DNA of 64,000 bases from assembly GCA_033977485.1 (NCBI GenBank), contig CM066991.1, positions 30,439,850-30,503,849 of the forward strand, in the 5' to 3' direction. Shown in pieces: positions 46,933 to 59,350 of this stretch. Position 1 is the stretch's first letter. Each line of letters starts with the position of its first letter. The notes beneath the pieces were generated by a model. It searched no databases and was not told the origin of the DNA. It worked only from the letters and a program-made list of their open reading frames with translations. Source of the DNA: Hydrangea macrophylla. Lineage: Eukaryota > Streptophyta > Magnoliopsida > Cornales > Hydrangeaceae. A program made the translations under genes and the position numbers.

Positions 46933-47360
46933 AGTTGAGACAAGTTTTCTTCTTTTCTTTAGCTTTGAACGTGTGGCACTCTCTCAACTCTATATATATG
47001 TCTTCATTTATGGCCTTGGGCCAGTTTCTAACCTTTAGGGGAGTGAGATATATATCTATATCTATATTTATATACACACTCACACACACACTGTGTGGCA
47101 GCAGAGAAGTAAAGAGAAGAACAAGAAAGAAAGAAAGAGAAGAGAAAGAGACAGAGAGAGCTAGGCAGAGAAGAGGAGAAGAGAGAGAGAACTTTGGTTT
47201 TTCAAAGCTCACACACCCAAACACACCCTAAGTGATTTTCTAACTCACTTGGTCCCTTTATTGGATGTATACACAAGTTATTATGAAGCTTAGACGTGTT
47301 ATATGCATGAGTCTTACATTCATATATGTTGTTTTTGCAATTTGCTGGTGAAGACGAAGT

Positions 47361-47572
47361 GCCAATCGATTGGCATAATTACCAATCGATTGCCATCAGT
47401 CTAGACCTAATCGATTGGACAGAATTCCAATCGATTGACATTATTTAATTCCCAATCGATTGCCTTGAGTAGCAATCGATTGATATTATTTTATTCCAAT
47501 CGATTGACAGTTCCTCAATCAATTGACATTACTTTTATCCCAATCGATTAGACCTTATACCAATCGATTGGT
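47361..47572. repeat. CAATCGATTG palindrome array 2
   Basis: About ten copies of CAATCGATTG or one-base variants lie downstream of the GA run, spaced 15-28 bp. If the promoter placement is right, this array lies in the transcribed leader, and array 1 lies near the 3' end of full element transcripts. Confidence 0.9.
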
Positions 47573-48406
47573 ATGGGCAGGATATAGATTACTTTGCTTG
47601 TTTATTTTATTAGGGTTCGATTGTTCGATTCTCGATTTGGACTTCCGTTATGCAATTTTGGGTTAGACAGGGATAATGTGACAACAAAGTTAAGAATAAT
47701 TATACAGAATGTATGAAAGTAATAACGTGGGTAATCTGTTGATTCTTGTATGAGTACGATATCCATTTTCTTTTAATCCGAGTAATCAGGCCACATTAGG
47801 AAATTGTCATATGTCCTTATTAGTACTGAGTATAAGTAGGTTTGGTAAGTTTTGGGAATGATACGTGGACGGACGTTTGGTCATGATATGCTCATAAAAG
47901 CTGTGAGCTATGCATATGCTCTTAAAAGCGGTGAGCTGGACCAAGTAGTCCTAAGATAGACCAGATAATCTATGATATGCTCTTAAAAGCGGTGAGCTGG
48001 GATGTCTGGTAGATGACGTTGAGTCGTGGTAATAGATGATATGCCTTGTTCAAAATTTTGTGTCCCTGAAATGTGGTGAACAGGATACATTGTTCTTAAA
48101 AGCTGGGGACGGACTGACGTGGATTCCATGACATGCGGTGAGTTGTGCATATGCTCTTAAAAGTGGTGGACTGAATGAGGTTGTATCCCTAGAGTTAAAC
48201 GATTGAGCCTGTTCGTTCAGTCAGAATATGTTAATATCGATGTTTGAGTAACAAGACGATAAGGGTTGATTTACGAGGTTGAATAAAGGAACAAGATATT
48301 GTCATTATTATAATTAGAAATTAACTCGTGTTTTCATAAGCTTGTGTTTTACTTCAGATAATTGGTACCTTGTTCGTTGATACTCACTCAACTCTCAGTA
48401 AGTTGA

Positions 48407-48577
48407 CAGCCTTTTATTGCCTGGACTTTCTCCCGTCCAGACTATCCTATACCTTATTCTGCAGGTTACAGATCCTACAATGACGGTTACCATCAGGGAG
48501 AAGAATACCCAGAGGGTTACCCCACTGATGATATCTATGCCAAAAAGGACTACTATGCTGATGTTTACGCCAGTTGA
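48407..48577 (+). other. tyrosine-rich short frame in the solo LTR
   Basis: 56 open codons between TGA stops read RPDYPIPYSAGYRSYNDGYH, then EEYPEGYPTDD and YYADVYAS. It matches the frame at 38355-38176 in composition, spacing and end. A CTGCAG before GGTTAC resembles a splice acceptor. Confidence 0.35.
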
Positions 48578-48913
48578 AGAGTTGGAGATAGTTGATAGTT
48601 TATATTTCCGTTTAAACTGTTTTGTTATATTTGGTACTTGGGCATATGTTGCTTCCAAACCTTATATACTTTCGCTATAGCTTTTCAATTGTAATAACTC
48701 TAATGTTGTAATATAATACGTTTCCTTTATTTTACTATGGGTGGTTCTTTCTGTTATCTAGAACTGTGTGGTGTGGAAAATTAGTGACATTGACCAGCCA
48801 TTCCCTATGGACCCATAAAGAAAATTTATTTTTCTCTATTTATGTTGTTCCGGGGCATGACATGAACTCATCACCACATCATCAAATATTTACATTAGTA
48901 CATGTGTATAAAT

Positions 48914-51900
48914 TGTTAGAATATTTTAACAATTAATATATATGGGTGTGGATATCGCAGGCCAACCACACTTTTTAAAACTATTACAAATTCAAAATTC
49001 ATATACGAGTTGCCACTTAATATTTTAAAGGAAAATTAAGAAACCATTTTAAAGCAAACTGATCTTTTTGAAAACTAGAGATTTCTAGGTCCGTGGATTA
49101 TTGAATGAGAAGGGAAGGAGTTCGGCAGACTAAAACACTCTCACTTATCCTATCTCGTGATAGGCCTCTACTCAACATCCTTTTAATCGAATTATTAATC
49201 TAAGCATGTCCTCAACTAATACATATGTATATATACATTACAAAAGCGTGTCAAAAATGGTGCAAGATTGCTAACAATAAAATGGCACACAAAACCACAT
49301 AATTCAAATAGCAAGCAATATGATATGCAATAAGGAAAACAAGGAAACTTACCCGGGATCCAGCTGCGAATATTAAACATGCAATGCATACACATAAAAA
49401 ATAAAACCTAAGAAATGATCTCTAATTCATATATACAAATAAAGCAAGACCTAGTTCTAAGGTGCACACATGGAGTCGAAAATCAATTAAAATCAAAGAA
49501 TAAAATGAACTAGAGAGGAGTTGAGAAATCATACCTCAATAGCGCTACAAAACAAAGGGCTAGTCCACATGCTTTGAACAAGATATATTTTAGAGTCCTG
49601 AATAACATACTCGAATTTCTAGCTTAAACCCACTAAGCATAGAAAAGTTGATATAATTATGAATTCCTTCTAATTAGTTGAAGATATAACATCTCTATAG
49701 ATATATAAGTCTCAACTAGGAGCCAATGTAATGTCCATATAGCGATGGTATAGTCCCAACTTGATCATAAGGAACCTATAATTATACTCAACTAAGCTCA
49801 ACAAGATGCAACTTAAGCCAAGAATGAGTCCTAATTACATGTACTAATATACATTAAATGAATGCATGGATATAAACAAGAAAGAGATATGAACTATTCG
49901 TTGATTTGGACCATTTAGCCTCTGGGTTTAAGTCCAATTAATCATTATTAGAACATGATTTGAGTCCTAAGGCACTAGGAGACCATTTAGATTAGACTTA
50001 ACAAATTTATCAAAGCTGTGACAGAATTTCAGAATTTACAGAGAACAAACCTGAATTAAAAATAGAAAAATCATACTTCCAACGGTTGGATCTTCATAAT
50101 TTTTGAGCATTTTATGTCTCTGTGAGTCTAGTTTCTAACCCAAAAAGAAAATCGAAGATCAAATGGTTCAATCTCTAGGAATGGAGCAAAACAAGACATC
50201 ACTCAGAAATTTGCAACTCTCTATCCAGAGTTTTTGTATGATTTTTTAAAAATAGCACATAAACCCGAACAACTTCACTCTTTCTAGGAGATTTTGTTAA
50301 CATATTTAACTTCCTAGAAAAAATTATTTGAGGTCAAGAAAGCTTGATTAAGGCTAAAATCTACTAAGTTTAAGACAGACTTACTGTTTTGAAATTTTGG
50401 ACAGAGAATGACTAGTTCTCAAATCATAAAACCAAACCCTTCTAAGTACAAAATTTCATTAAAACAAAAAATCCAGTGATACATACATGAGTTATGAGCA
50501 CTCTCCAATTGGTATCATTCAATTCCCATGGACCATGATTTAATTAAAAATCTTTGATCATAATGAGTTCATGAATTCACTGCACCAATATCACATCTTA
50601 AATTATAGAGGTCATTAAGTCAACCTCTCTCTCAAATTGATGATCCTTGAGGGATGTTAACTTGTTGTGTCCTAATCTCCTCTCATATTAATGGTCCTTG
50701 GAGATTAGACACAACCAAAACCACATAAATCTCTTATGGAATATAGAGAAGATTCCATGAGATTCCTAGTTGGGAGACTCAAATCATGAACCAAGACTTA
50801 AATCCTTCCAACCATGTGTGGATGTGAATGTGAATGTGATCAACCTTAATCCCCATATAAATCATAGGATCATAGGGGACTAGAAGGTCAAATCCAATGA
50901 GATATTGAAGATCTCATGGGTTTCAAAAGAAAATATAGACAAAAAGGGAGTGGAATCAAAGTTTATTAAAAAAAAATCCAAGTGAAAATCCTTCTACAAA
51001 TTAGTTTTATTTTAAACCCAAGGCTCTACTTAGATCCAAATCAATGAAGTAAATGAAAATAAAATCACAATTCTATGTGGTGTGTGATGAAATGGGGTAG
51101 GAGGAGACTTTTTGAAAATGAGTAAAGTCCTAGATCTATGAATTGTGATTGAATTTTATCCTAATTCTTGGTAAGATTAGAAGGTTACTTATATAACCTC
51201 AAGATCTCTTTGATTGTTGATGAAGATCTTCTAGAGTTCTCTAAATTCCTCTTAATTCTTCCAAAGTCTTGGGTTCTTCCAAAAATTCTCTTAGTTTCTC
51301 TTAATTTTCTCTCTATATTTCAATATATTTCTTGCTCTCCAAGAAAAAAAAATGGGAGAAGATCCCCATAATGGAGGTGAACCTCCACTATATAGACCAC
51401 TCCTATGGGGTCAATTAGGTAAATTCGAGTGAAAAATCCATGTGCAAGAATATTCCATACGTATTTGAGAAAAACAGTCTGTTACAGCGAGCGACACTCA
51501 CTGAGTTGTCTACAGCACTCAGCGAAAGCTACCGGCATCTCTGCATGCCACAGCTAATAGAATCTCTCCCTTTTTATTTATTTTTCAAATGTATACTTGT
51601 GATATATTCCTACTAGTATATACTTTATACTAATGTACTCAATATATACTTATACGAGTACATATATATCATATAGATTACCTATATATATTCTTCTTTT
51701 CTTTTCCTTTCCTTTCTTTTTCAAAATTCTTTCTTCTTTTTTTTTTTATTTCCTTTTCAAAAATTCATTTACATATTTTTATTTTGAAACTAATTTTCAA
51801 ATTGTTCTCTTTTCTCATTCGTATTTCATATCTGGGTTTCCCCGAATACCCAGTCTCTCCCCCTTTTTTTCTTTTCTTTTCTGAAAACTTTTGTTGGGGC

Positions 51901-52614
51901 TGAAGAATCTTCTGAAGAACTTGAATCACTTAGAAAAATTTTTGAACTTCGCCGGACAGTGTCATCATCGGTCTAGAGGTAACCATCCCCTGAATTCGGC
52001 GGTCGGTCAAAATTGGGGTGTCTACAATGAGTTGTGAAAGAAATTTTTTTTAATGTTTATCCTATTATATAGGAGTCAAGTTGTGCATGGACTTGGCCCA
52101 AATATTAGTCCTTGTTTTTCTCCTCCTCAAAAAACGTGGCCAACATTTTCTCTAACGTTATCATAACGTCTATTTTGGATGTATATAAAAAGTAGTGTAT
52201 TAGTTTGAGGAGAGATACATCTCCACATATATTTGATCAGCCGAAAAGATATACATAGAGTTTCTCTTTCATTTTCTTCTTCTTCTTCAGCTTTGTTATA
52301 TATGAAAAAGCTGGAAAAAAAACCCATGTATTTTCATTTTGCTTCTCTGTCTTCAAAGTTATACGGGCACTACAGAATAATCCATGAGCATTCGGTGTAG
52401 TTTCCTTTTTGTCAGTTTTAGTGCATAAAAACTGTACAAAAATTTGCTATAGTTGGGATGTTGTATCATAGGGGTTGACACACCATCCTGTGCACCAGTC
52501 AGAAGACCGAGGAGGCACAAAACCAACCTTAAAGAGAGCGACCTGGTCCGCGTCTCGGCCCGTTACTGATTTGGATTTCCAGTCTCAAAGCATTTTATAT
52601 ACAGATTTCCAACA
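48914..52614 (+). repeat. 5' LTR of the Copia element, split by a solo LTR
   Basis: The LTR proper is 48914-48946 plus 52032-52614, about 616 bp, matching 57029-57649. TATATAAAAAGTAGTG near 52185 is the likely promoter. Confidence 0.9.
48947..52026 (-). mobile_element. 3.1-kb solo LTR (Tat/Ogre-like) in the Copia 5' LTR
   Basis: It starts TGTGGATATCGC and ends GGGGTGTCTACA. Read on the minus strand it begins TGTAGACACCCC, a common start of Tat/Ogre LTRs. The flanking duplication is ATGGG on the left and ATGAG on the right, one change. The Copia LTR continues exactly across the site, as shown by 57040-57060. It has no coding region. Plus-strand T/C-rich DNA lies near 51690-51890. Confidence 0.82.
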
Positions 52615-52718
52615 ATTTTTAGGTTGAAGCCAATCACCATACTACCTCTGTCAGTGACAACAGTCACAACCGCACTTTCCAGTTTGAAGGCCAATTCTTC
52701 AAGCGCTGGAAGACCAAG

Positions 52719-53520
52719 ATGATGTTCTACCTATCTTTGCTGAAGGTTACATTTGTTCTTGACGAACCAAACCCGAGGGACTCGGGTCTTCTAGAACCCG
52801 TGAGATCTCATCAAGCACAAAAATGGGAAGCTGTTGATTTCAACTGCAAAAATTATATCCTCAATAGGCTTTCAGACGAGCATTATAACTTCTATGCCGA
52901 GTTGCTAACGGCTGCTGATGTTTGGAATGCACTTCAAAAGAAATACGACACTAAAGAGGCCGGAGCAAAAAAATACTCTATAAGTCGTTACTTAAAATAC
53001 CAAATGGAAGATGACAAATCGGTAGTCTCACAGTGCCATGAACTTCAAAAAATAGTTCATGAAATTCTTTCAGAGGGAATAAAAATAGATGAACAATTTC
53101 AAGTTGCAGTTTTAATTGATAATCTACCCCTCTCTTGGAAGGATTTCAGGAACTCCTCAAGGCACAAATCTAAAGAGTTTTCTATGGAGAGTCTAGTTGT
53201 GAGACTCTGAATTGAGGAGGAATCTAGACTTCAAGACCAAAAAGAAGAAAAAATTTTGTCTGCCAAAATTAATACTGTTAGCCCCCAACAAAATAAAATT
53301 AAAGTTTTGAAACCAACCCATAAAAATTTTAAAAATAAAAATGGGCAGAAAAATTATTTTGGGCAAAAGAAAAAATTTGATCCAAACCAAAGCCAAAACG
53401 ACTTCAAAAAGAATACGAACAAAGGACCTCCTTCTGGACAAAATAATCCCAATGGATGTTATGTTTGTGGACATCCCGGGCACTTTGCTCGGAATTGCCG
53501 GAAGTGTCAGTCTGCTCCTC
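52719..53520 (+). pseudogene. Copia Gag with zinc knuckle
   Basis: The frame from ATG 52719 has the UBN2-type Gag core: KWEAVDFNCKNYILNRLSDE, WNALQKKYDTKEAGAKKY and then VLIDNLPLSWKDF. It stops at 53208, but the same protein goes on in another frame through a basic Lys/Asn-rich part. That part leads to the CCHC knuckle CYVCGHPGHFARNC at about 53458-53500, which binds element RNA. Confidence 0.85.
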
Positions 53521-53524
53521 AGGC

Positions 53525-54580
53525 TAACGTGACTGAAGAGCCACTTATGGCTATGATTATGGAAGTAAATTCCATGACAGTTTTAGAAGGATGGTGGATT
53601 GATACCCATGCCTCTAGGCACGTGTGTAACAATCGTGGTTGGTTCAAGAGCTACTCTCCTGTGGAGAATGAAAATGTATTGCTTGGTGATTCTCATACTA
53701 CAAAGGTTCTGGGCACTGGCAATGTGGAGCTAAATTTTACCTCCGGGAATAAATTGATTTTGAATGATGTACTACATACTCCGGAGATTAGGAAAAATTT
53801 AGTTTCTGGTTTTTTAATTAATAAGGCTGGTTTTAGCCAAACTTTTGAGGATGATCAGTATGTAATTTCTAAGTCTGGTATGTTTGTTGGGAAAGGTTAT
53901 GCATGTGTGGGTATGTTTAAGTTGAATGTTTCTGATATTAATAAATGCTCTAGTTCTGCTTATATTTTGTCTACTTCTACAAATGTTTGGCATGCTAGAC
54001 TCTGTCATATAAATAAAAAATATGTGGACAATATGAGTAGATTAGGATTAATTCCTGTTTTGGGTAATGGAGGATTTGAGCATTTTATCTCGTGAATTTG
54101 AAGGAATTTTGATGCGTGGTGGAAAAAGATATTTTATTACATTTATTGATGATTTATCCAAATTTACATATGTGTACCTTTTGAAAAATAAAAATGATGC
54201 TTTTTATGCTTTTAAGGCTTTTTTAAATCAAGTTCAAAATCAATTTGACAAAAAGATTAAAAGGCATAGAACCAATAGAGGCATGGAATATAGAGAAAGA
54301 GAATTTAGTTATTTTTTAGAATCTCATGGTATTATACATGAAACTACAACTCCTTATTCGCCTGAAATGAATGGTGTAGTCGAACGTAAAAGTAGAACTT
54401 TTACAGAACTTGTAGTTGCTTTACTTGTGAGTTCTGGAGCTCCCTCTAATCTTTGGGGAGAAGCCTTATTAACTGTTTGTTATGTTTTAAATAGAGTTCT
54501 GCACTCTAAAACAAAAATTACTCCTTTTGAGCTTTGGAAAAATAGAAAGCCAAATTTAAATTATTTTTGAGTTTGGGGTT
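53525..54580 (+). pseudogene. Copia protease and integrase
   Basis: Protease begins WWIDTHASRHVCN, where the usual active site is DTGAS; the glycine is histidine here. The GAG-pre-integrase segment is NVWHARLCHINKKYVDNM. Integrase follows after a frame break and probable deletion of its zinc-binding part: YFITFIDDLSKFTYVYLLK, RTNRGMEY (the second catalytic Asp is Asn), and TPYSPEMNGVVERKSRT. A stop comes at 54568. Loss of two catalytic residues means it cannot integrate. Confidence 0.85.
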
Positions 54581-56475
54581 GTTTGGCCTATGTTAGACTT
54601 CCTGATCCTAAGAGGCATAAACTTGCTAGTGGAGCTGTAGAATGTGCATTTTTGGGATATGCTTTTAACAGTAAGGCTTATATATTTTTAGACATTAAAA
54701 ATAATGTTATTTTTTTAGTCTGTTGATGTTGATTTTTATGAAGATAAATTTCCTTTTAAATCAAGGGATAGTGAGGGTTCCCAACTTCCTATTTCCGTCC
54801 CTTCCAGACCCATTGATTCTAGGGTGCATGATAGAGATAATGACGTAGTATCTGAACCACGTAGAAGTAAGAGAGCTAAGCTCTCAAAAGACTTTGGACC
54901 TGACTTTTATACATTTAATTTAGAAGGAGATCCTTTTTGTTTAGAAGATGCTCTTACCTCTTCAGAAGCTAATTTCTGGAGAGAAGCCATTCAGGATGAG
55001 ATGGACTCTATTTTGTCCAACCGTGCGTGGGAACTTGTGGATTTACCACCTGGATATAAAACCATAAGTAGCAAATGGGTCCTTAAAAAGAAACTTAAAC
55101 CCCGATGGTTCTATTGACAAATAAAAGCTAGATTAGTAGCTAAGGGGTTTATAAAAAAAGAAAAAATCGACTTTTTTGATACCTCTTCTCCAATACTCGT
55201 ATTACTTCTATTAGAGTTTTGTTAGTTGTTGTTGCTATTCATGATTTATACATTCATCAAATGGATATTAAAACAGCCTTTTTTAAATGGAGAATTAGAG
55301 GAAGAAATTTATTTGGATCAACCTGAGGGTTTTATTGATCCGAATAATAAAAATAAAGTTTGTAAACTAGTTAAATCATTATATGGTTTAAAACAAGCAC
55401 CCAAACTGTGGCATGAAAAATTTGATCAAACAATTATTTCAAATGGTTTCAAAATCAATGAAGGTAACAAATGTATTTATTATAAATACAATGATGGAGT
55501 ATGTGTTATGATATGTTTATATGTGGATGATTTATTAATTTTTATTCTACTTTAGAGATTATAACGAGATCAAAAATTTCTTGTCACTTAATTTTGATAT
55601 GAAATATTTGGGTGAAGCCAATGTAATTTTGGGGATTAAAATTGCAAGAACTCCTATTGGCATTTCTATTGAGCAATCTCATTATATTGAAAATGTTTTG
55701 AAAAAATATAATTATTTTGATTATAAACCTGTTTGTACTCCTTTTGATCCGAGTATTAAATTATTTCCTAATGAGGGTGACATTATTAATCAAAAGGAAT
55801 ATGCTAGTATTATTGGGAGTTTAAGATATGCTACAGATTGTACTAGACCTGACATTGCCTGCACAATAAGAGTTCTATGTAGGTATACTAGCAAACCTAG
55901 CATAGAACATTGGAATACAATTGGTAGACTAATGAGATATTTGAAAAGAACTATTAAATTGGGTATTCACTATAATAAATATCCCATTGTGCTTGAAGGT
56001 TACAATGACGCCGATTGGAATACCCTATCGGAAGGCTCTAAAGCCACTAGTGGCTACATTTTTAGTATTGATGGTGGAGTGGTTTCTTGGAAACCCAAGA
56101 AACAAACTATTATAGCTCAGTCCACCATGGAGTCTAAACTGATTGCATTGTCTTCAGCTAGCGAGGAGGCTAGTTGATTGCGTAGCCTTTTATCAGATAT
56201 ACCTATTTGGCTTAGACCAATTCCAGCTACTTTAATACACTGTGACAGCACTGCTTCCATAGGAAGAATACAGAACCAATATTATAATGGTAAATCACGA
56301 CAAATACATCTTAAGCACAGTACTATGAGAGATTTTATTCTGAGGGTTCTGTTACTATTGATTTTGTGAGGTCTGGCGATAATCTCGCAGACCCATTAAC
56401 CAAAGCTTTGGCAAAAGAAAAGGTATGGAGTACTCTAAGGGTATGGGACTTAAGCAGATTAATAAATAAATTACA
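54581..56475 (+). pseudogene. Copia reverse transcriptase and RNase H
   Basis: Reading in pieces: the KLASGAVECAFLGYAFNSKA region, then ANFWREAIQDEMDSILSN, ARLVAKGF, FLNGELEEEIYLDQPEGF, LYGLKQAPKLWHEKFDQT and the catalytic CLYVDDLLIF (55515-55545). RNase H follows with YLGEANVILGIKI, DADWNTLSEGSKATSGYIFS and KKQTIIAQSTMESKLIALSS, then NLADPLTKAL near 56385. There are stops at 54568, 55115, 55553 and 56175 and a few frame changes. It is relatively well kept and could be a recent loss. Confidence 0.88.
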
Positions 56476-57028
56476 TGTGATAGTAACCCAACCTGGAGAC
56501 TGGAGATCCCAAGAACCGGGTTCAAAGGGTAAGAACAAGTCATATAGTAATTGGGGATGGATCATGCACTTTATTTGTCCCATACTTGTGATTAGCATGA
56601 TATCCTGTAGCGATTTGGAGGTTGAGTTTATACTCTTAATGAGATCTATGGTCCTTATGGACGGAGTGTCCAGCTGTAGGAGCACTCTTGATAGACTCAC
56701 CTAGTGAATGTGGAAGTTGTGGCCGCTTCCTACAATAATTGATTGGGCAAATTCTCTAGAGCATTCATGACACTGGGATAAAGCACAAGGCCGTAACATG
56801 CTGGCTTTTTAAGACTACACCATCAAAAGTGTTATGTCTGCATAATTTTTTTGTATACACAAGAATCTGAGCTCAAGACTCAGTCACTCAAGATTCTTAT
56901 ACCTTAAATATTTTACACTATGTAAAGGTTCAAGGCGGTGTTCACCTTTATTTATGCATGACACTACTAATTGTTATTCAGTATGCCCAATTAGTCTATT
57001 GATTATTTTGTTAAAATAAATTGGGGAT

Positions 57029-57649
57029 TGTTAGAATATTTTAATAATTAATATATATGAGTTGTGAAAGAAATTTTTTTTAATGTTTATCTTATTATAT
57101 AGGAGTCAAGTTGTGCATGGACTTGGTCCAAATATTAGTCCTTGATTTTCTCCTCCTCAAAAAACTTGGCCAACTTTTTCTCTAACGTTATCATAACGTC
57201 TATTTTGGATGTATATAAAAAATAGTGTATTAGTTTGAGGAGAGATACATCTTCACATATATTTGATCAGCTGAAAAGATATATCGAGTTTCACTTTCAT
57301 TTTCTTCTTCTTCTTCAGCTTTGTTATACGCAAAAAAGCTGGAAAAAAAAGAGAAAAAAAACCCATGTTCATTTTGCTTCTCTGTCTTCAAAGTTATACA
57401 GGCAATACAGAATAATCCTTGAGCACTCGGTGTAGTTTCCTTTTTGTCAGTTTTAGTGCATAAAAACTGTACAGAAATTTGCTATAATTGGGCTGTTGTA
57501 TCCTGGGGGTTGATACACCATCCTGTGCATCGGTGAGAAGACCAAGGAGGCACGAAATCAACCTTAAAGAGAGTGACCTGGTATGCGCCTTGGCCCATTA
57601 CTGATTTGAATTTCTAGTCTCAAAGCTTTTTATATACAGATTACCAACA
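57029..57649 (+). repeat. 3' LTR of the Copia element
   Basis: 621 bp, TGTTAGAATATT to TTACCAACA, intact. It shows the empty site of the solo LTR found in the other copy. Confidence 0.92.
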
Positions 57650-57803
57650 TAAATTATATATCGAATTGGGAGGAGACCTGACCTGGTTGGACATTATTCT
57701 GGCGAACAAGACAGGCACACATGAGATTCCCTTGTATATAAATAATCACGTCGATCTAAAAACAATTCCTCCTGATTCCTCTGGTCCCACCATTACGACC
57801 ACC

Positions 57804-58511
57804 CAGGGCCGACCCTGAGCTTTAGGGCCCAAAGCGAACTTTTAAAATGGGGACCGGGGCTATATGGGCATTCGGGGCAGCGCACCCGACGATTTTTTTT
57901 GGAGTCTACGTATACATAATTATGCGCATATATTGGTTTTCAATGTCACATTGCAAAATGTTCTAACAACTTGCAGCATAATTAAATACTTATTTGAACA
58001 ACCAATAATTCAAACCAAGCTATAAATTGAAAACAACTTACAACTGGCCGGTTTGTTTGGGCTAAAACTAAAAGGAATTGGAGGAATTGAGAAAAACCTA
58101 ATTTTCTTACATTTTTTTGGTACACTGATTTATTTATTTATTTTTAAAAATATCACACTATGAGTTGATCAATTAGTCCTTTTTTTTAATAGTGAATAAA
58201 TTATAGTCTTATTCTCTCTAGCAAATAAATATATATTCTAGAGGGTTTGTTTGGGCTTAGCTTTGTAGTTTTATATGTGAAAATTTTGGGTCATTTCAGT
58301 TCGGGTTGGGGCCTTTATTAGGCTAGGCTATAGTAAGTTTTTTATAAGGGCCCAATATAGAAATGCAAAGTTTGTACCAAAAATGGGGCCCTTAAATTAG
58401 CTAAATATCTGGGGGCCCAAAGCGGAGTACCAAAAATGGGGCCCTTAAATTAACTAAATATCTGGGGGCCCAAAGCGACCGTTTTGCCTACTTTCCCCCG
58501 GAGTCGGCCCT
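57804..58511. mobile_element. hAT-like non-autonomous element
   Basis: Left end CAGGGCCGACCCTGAG and right end GGAGTCGGCCCTA form imperfect inverted repeats with GGGCCC-rich subterminal DNA, as in many plant hAT MITEs. About 0.7 kb with no ORF. An 8-bp duplication is not clear (CGACCACC against TGGCCACG). A 53-bp internal direct duplication lies at 58376-58481. Confidence 0.55.
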
Positions 58512-58512
58512 A

Positions 58513-59319
58513 TGGCCACGCAACAATCATAACAGTATCTCTCTAGAAAAAGACCTCGTAACAATCACTAATAATATTGTAAGAGAGGATTAATAGCCTC
58601 TAAGGCAAGGCAAAGCTTTTGCAGACGTTCCGCGGTATCATAGCAATATCTGAATTGTTCTTAAGATTGTTGGAAATATAGGACAATGCTATGATTTTTT
58701 ATTGAGGTGTGCTACGATAGCACTGTCCTTAATAACAATTCCGCCCCCTCGTAAACAATGACTCGATGCAGAAGGTCTCAACATGGAGTTGTATTCTCCA
58801 GAATTCAGCAATCAAATCTTCCAAACATGCACTCGACTAGAAGAGTGTATGAGCGCTCAGAATAACTCCAAAACAGAATAAAGGGAATTTTTAAGACTAG
58901 TTTTTTCAGAAGAAAGAGGAAGAAGAGAAGTTATAGAAAAATGTTTCCTGCATACATTTATAAAAATGAAAATCATTTTTATATGTATATTATGAACCTC
59001 ATAAAAAAAAGACATTAAACATGACTGCTCAACGGTCATATATTAAAAAAAAAGGGATTAAACCATTTTTAACATGTGCACTTTATGTATTAAACATGTG
59101 CAAAATGCTGTTACACCAACAGTCAAAAAATTTAATACTAGGAACAAAACATGACAGTACCACACATATGCGCGAGAGTGCAATTCATGGCCGTAGGACG
59201 CATCCGCGCAAGTTACAATTTTCAAGCCAAATCGGACGGCCGGATTCCAAGATTTGCACCCCCTTGCGCACGCGTGACAGAGCATTTCCCCAACACAACT
59301 TCATTAGCGTATGAAAGTA

Positions 59320-59350
<31 letters not shown>

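Larger units (their letters stand above)
46654..48862 (+). mobile_element. solo LTR related to the nested chromovirus
   Basis: 2.21 kb, TGTAATACCC to CGGGGCATGACA, flanked by TGAAC at 46649-46653 and 48863-48867. It shares ends, layout and the CTCAGTAAGTTGACA stretch with the LTRs at 2434 and 37954 but belongs to a diverged subfamily. It has TATATATG/GATATATATC and a GAGAGA run at about 46990-47190 as probable promoter and start region, CAATCGATTG arrays on both sides of this, and tandem CTCTTAAAAGCGGTGAGCTG units at about 47890-48170. Confidence 0.92.
48914..57649 (+). mobile_element. Copia LTR retrotransposon (Tork-like), nearly complete
   Basis: LTRs of about 0.62 kb (48914-52614 interrupted; 57029-57649) start TGTTAGAATATTTTAA and end in CCAACA. 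TAAAT flanks both sides (48909-48913 and 57650-57654). The interior has gag, zinc knuckle, protease, integrase, reverse transcriptase and RNase H in Copia order on the plus strand, broken by stops and frameshifts. The purine tract is TTGGGGA before 57029. A standard tRNA-Met primer site was not found after the 5' LTR. LTRs differ by a few percent by eye. The Tork-like label is an inference from Gag and RNase H wording. Confidence 0.9.

Noticed and set aside
46738..47572. CRISPR-like array
   Set aside because: The repeated unit is a 10-bp palindrome with irregular short spacers inside a plant LTR. No cas genes, and the genome is eukaryotic.
52719..56475. Retrovirus or integrated plant virus
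   Set aside because: Domain order protease-integrase-reverse transcriptase-RNase H, LTRs and TSD identify a Copia retrotransposon. No envelope or movement protein seen.
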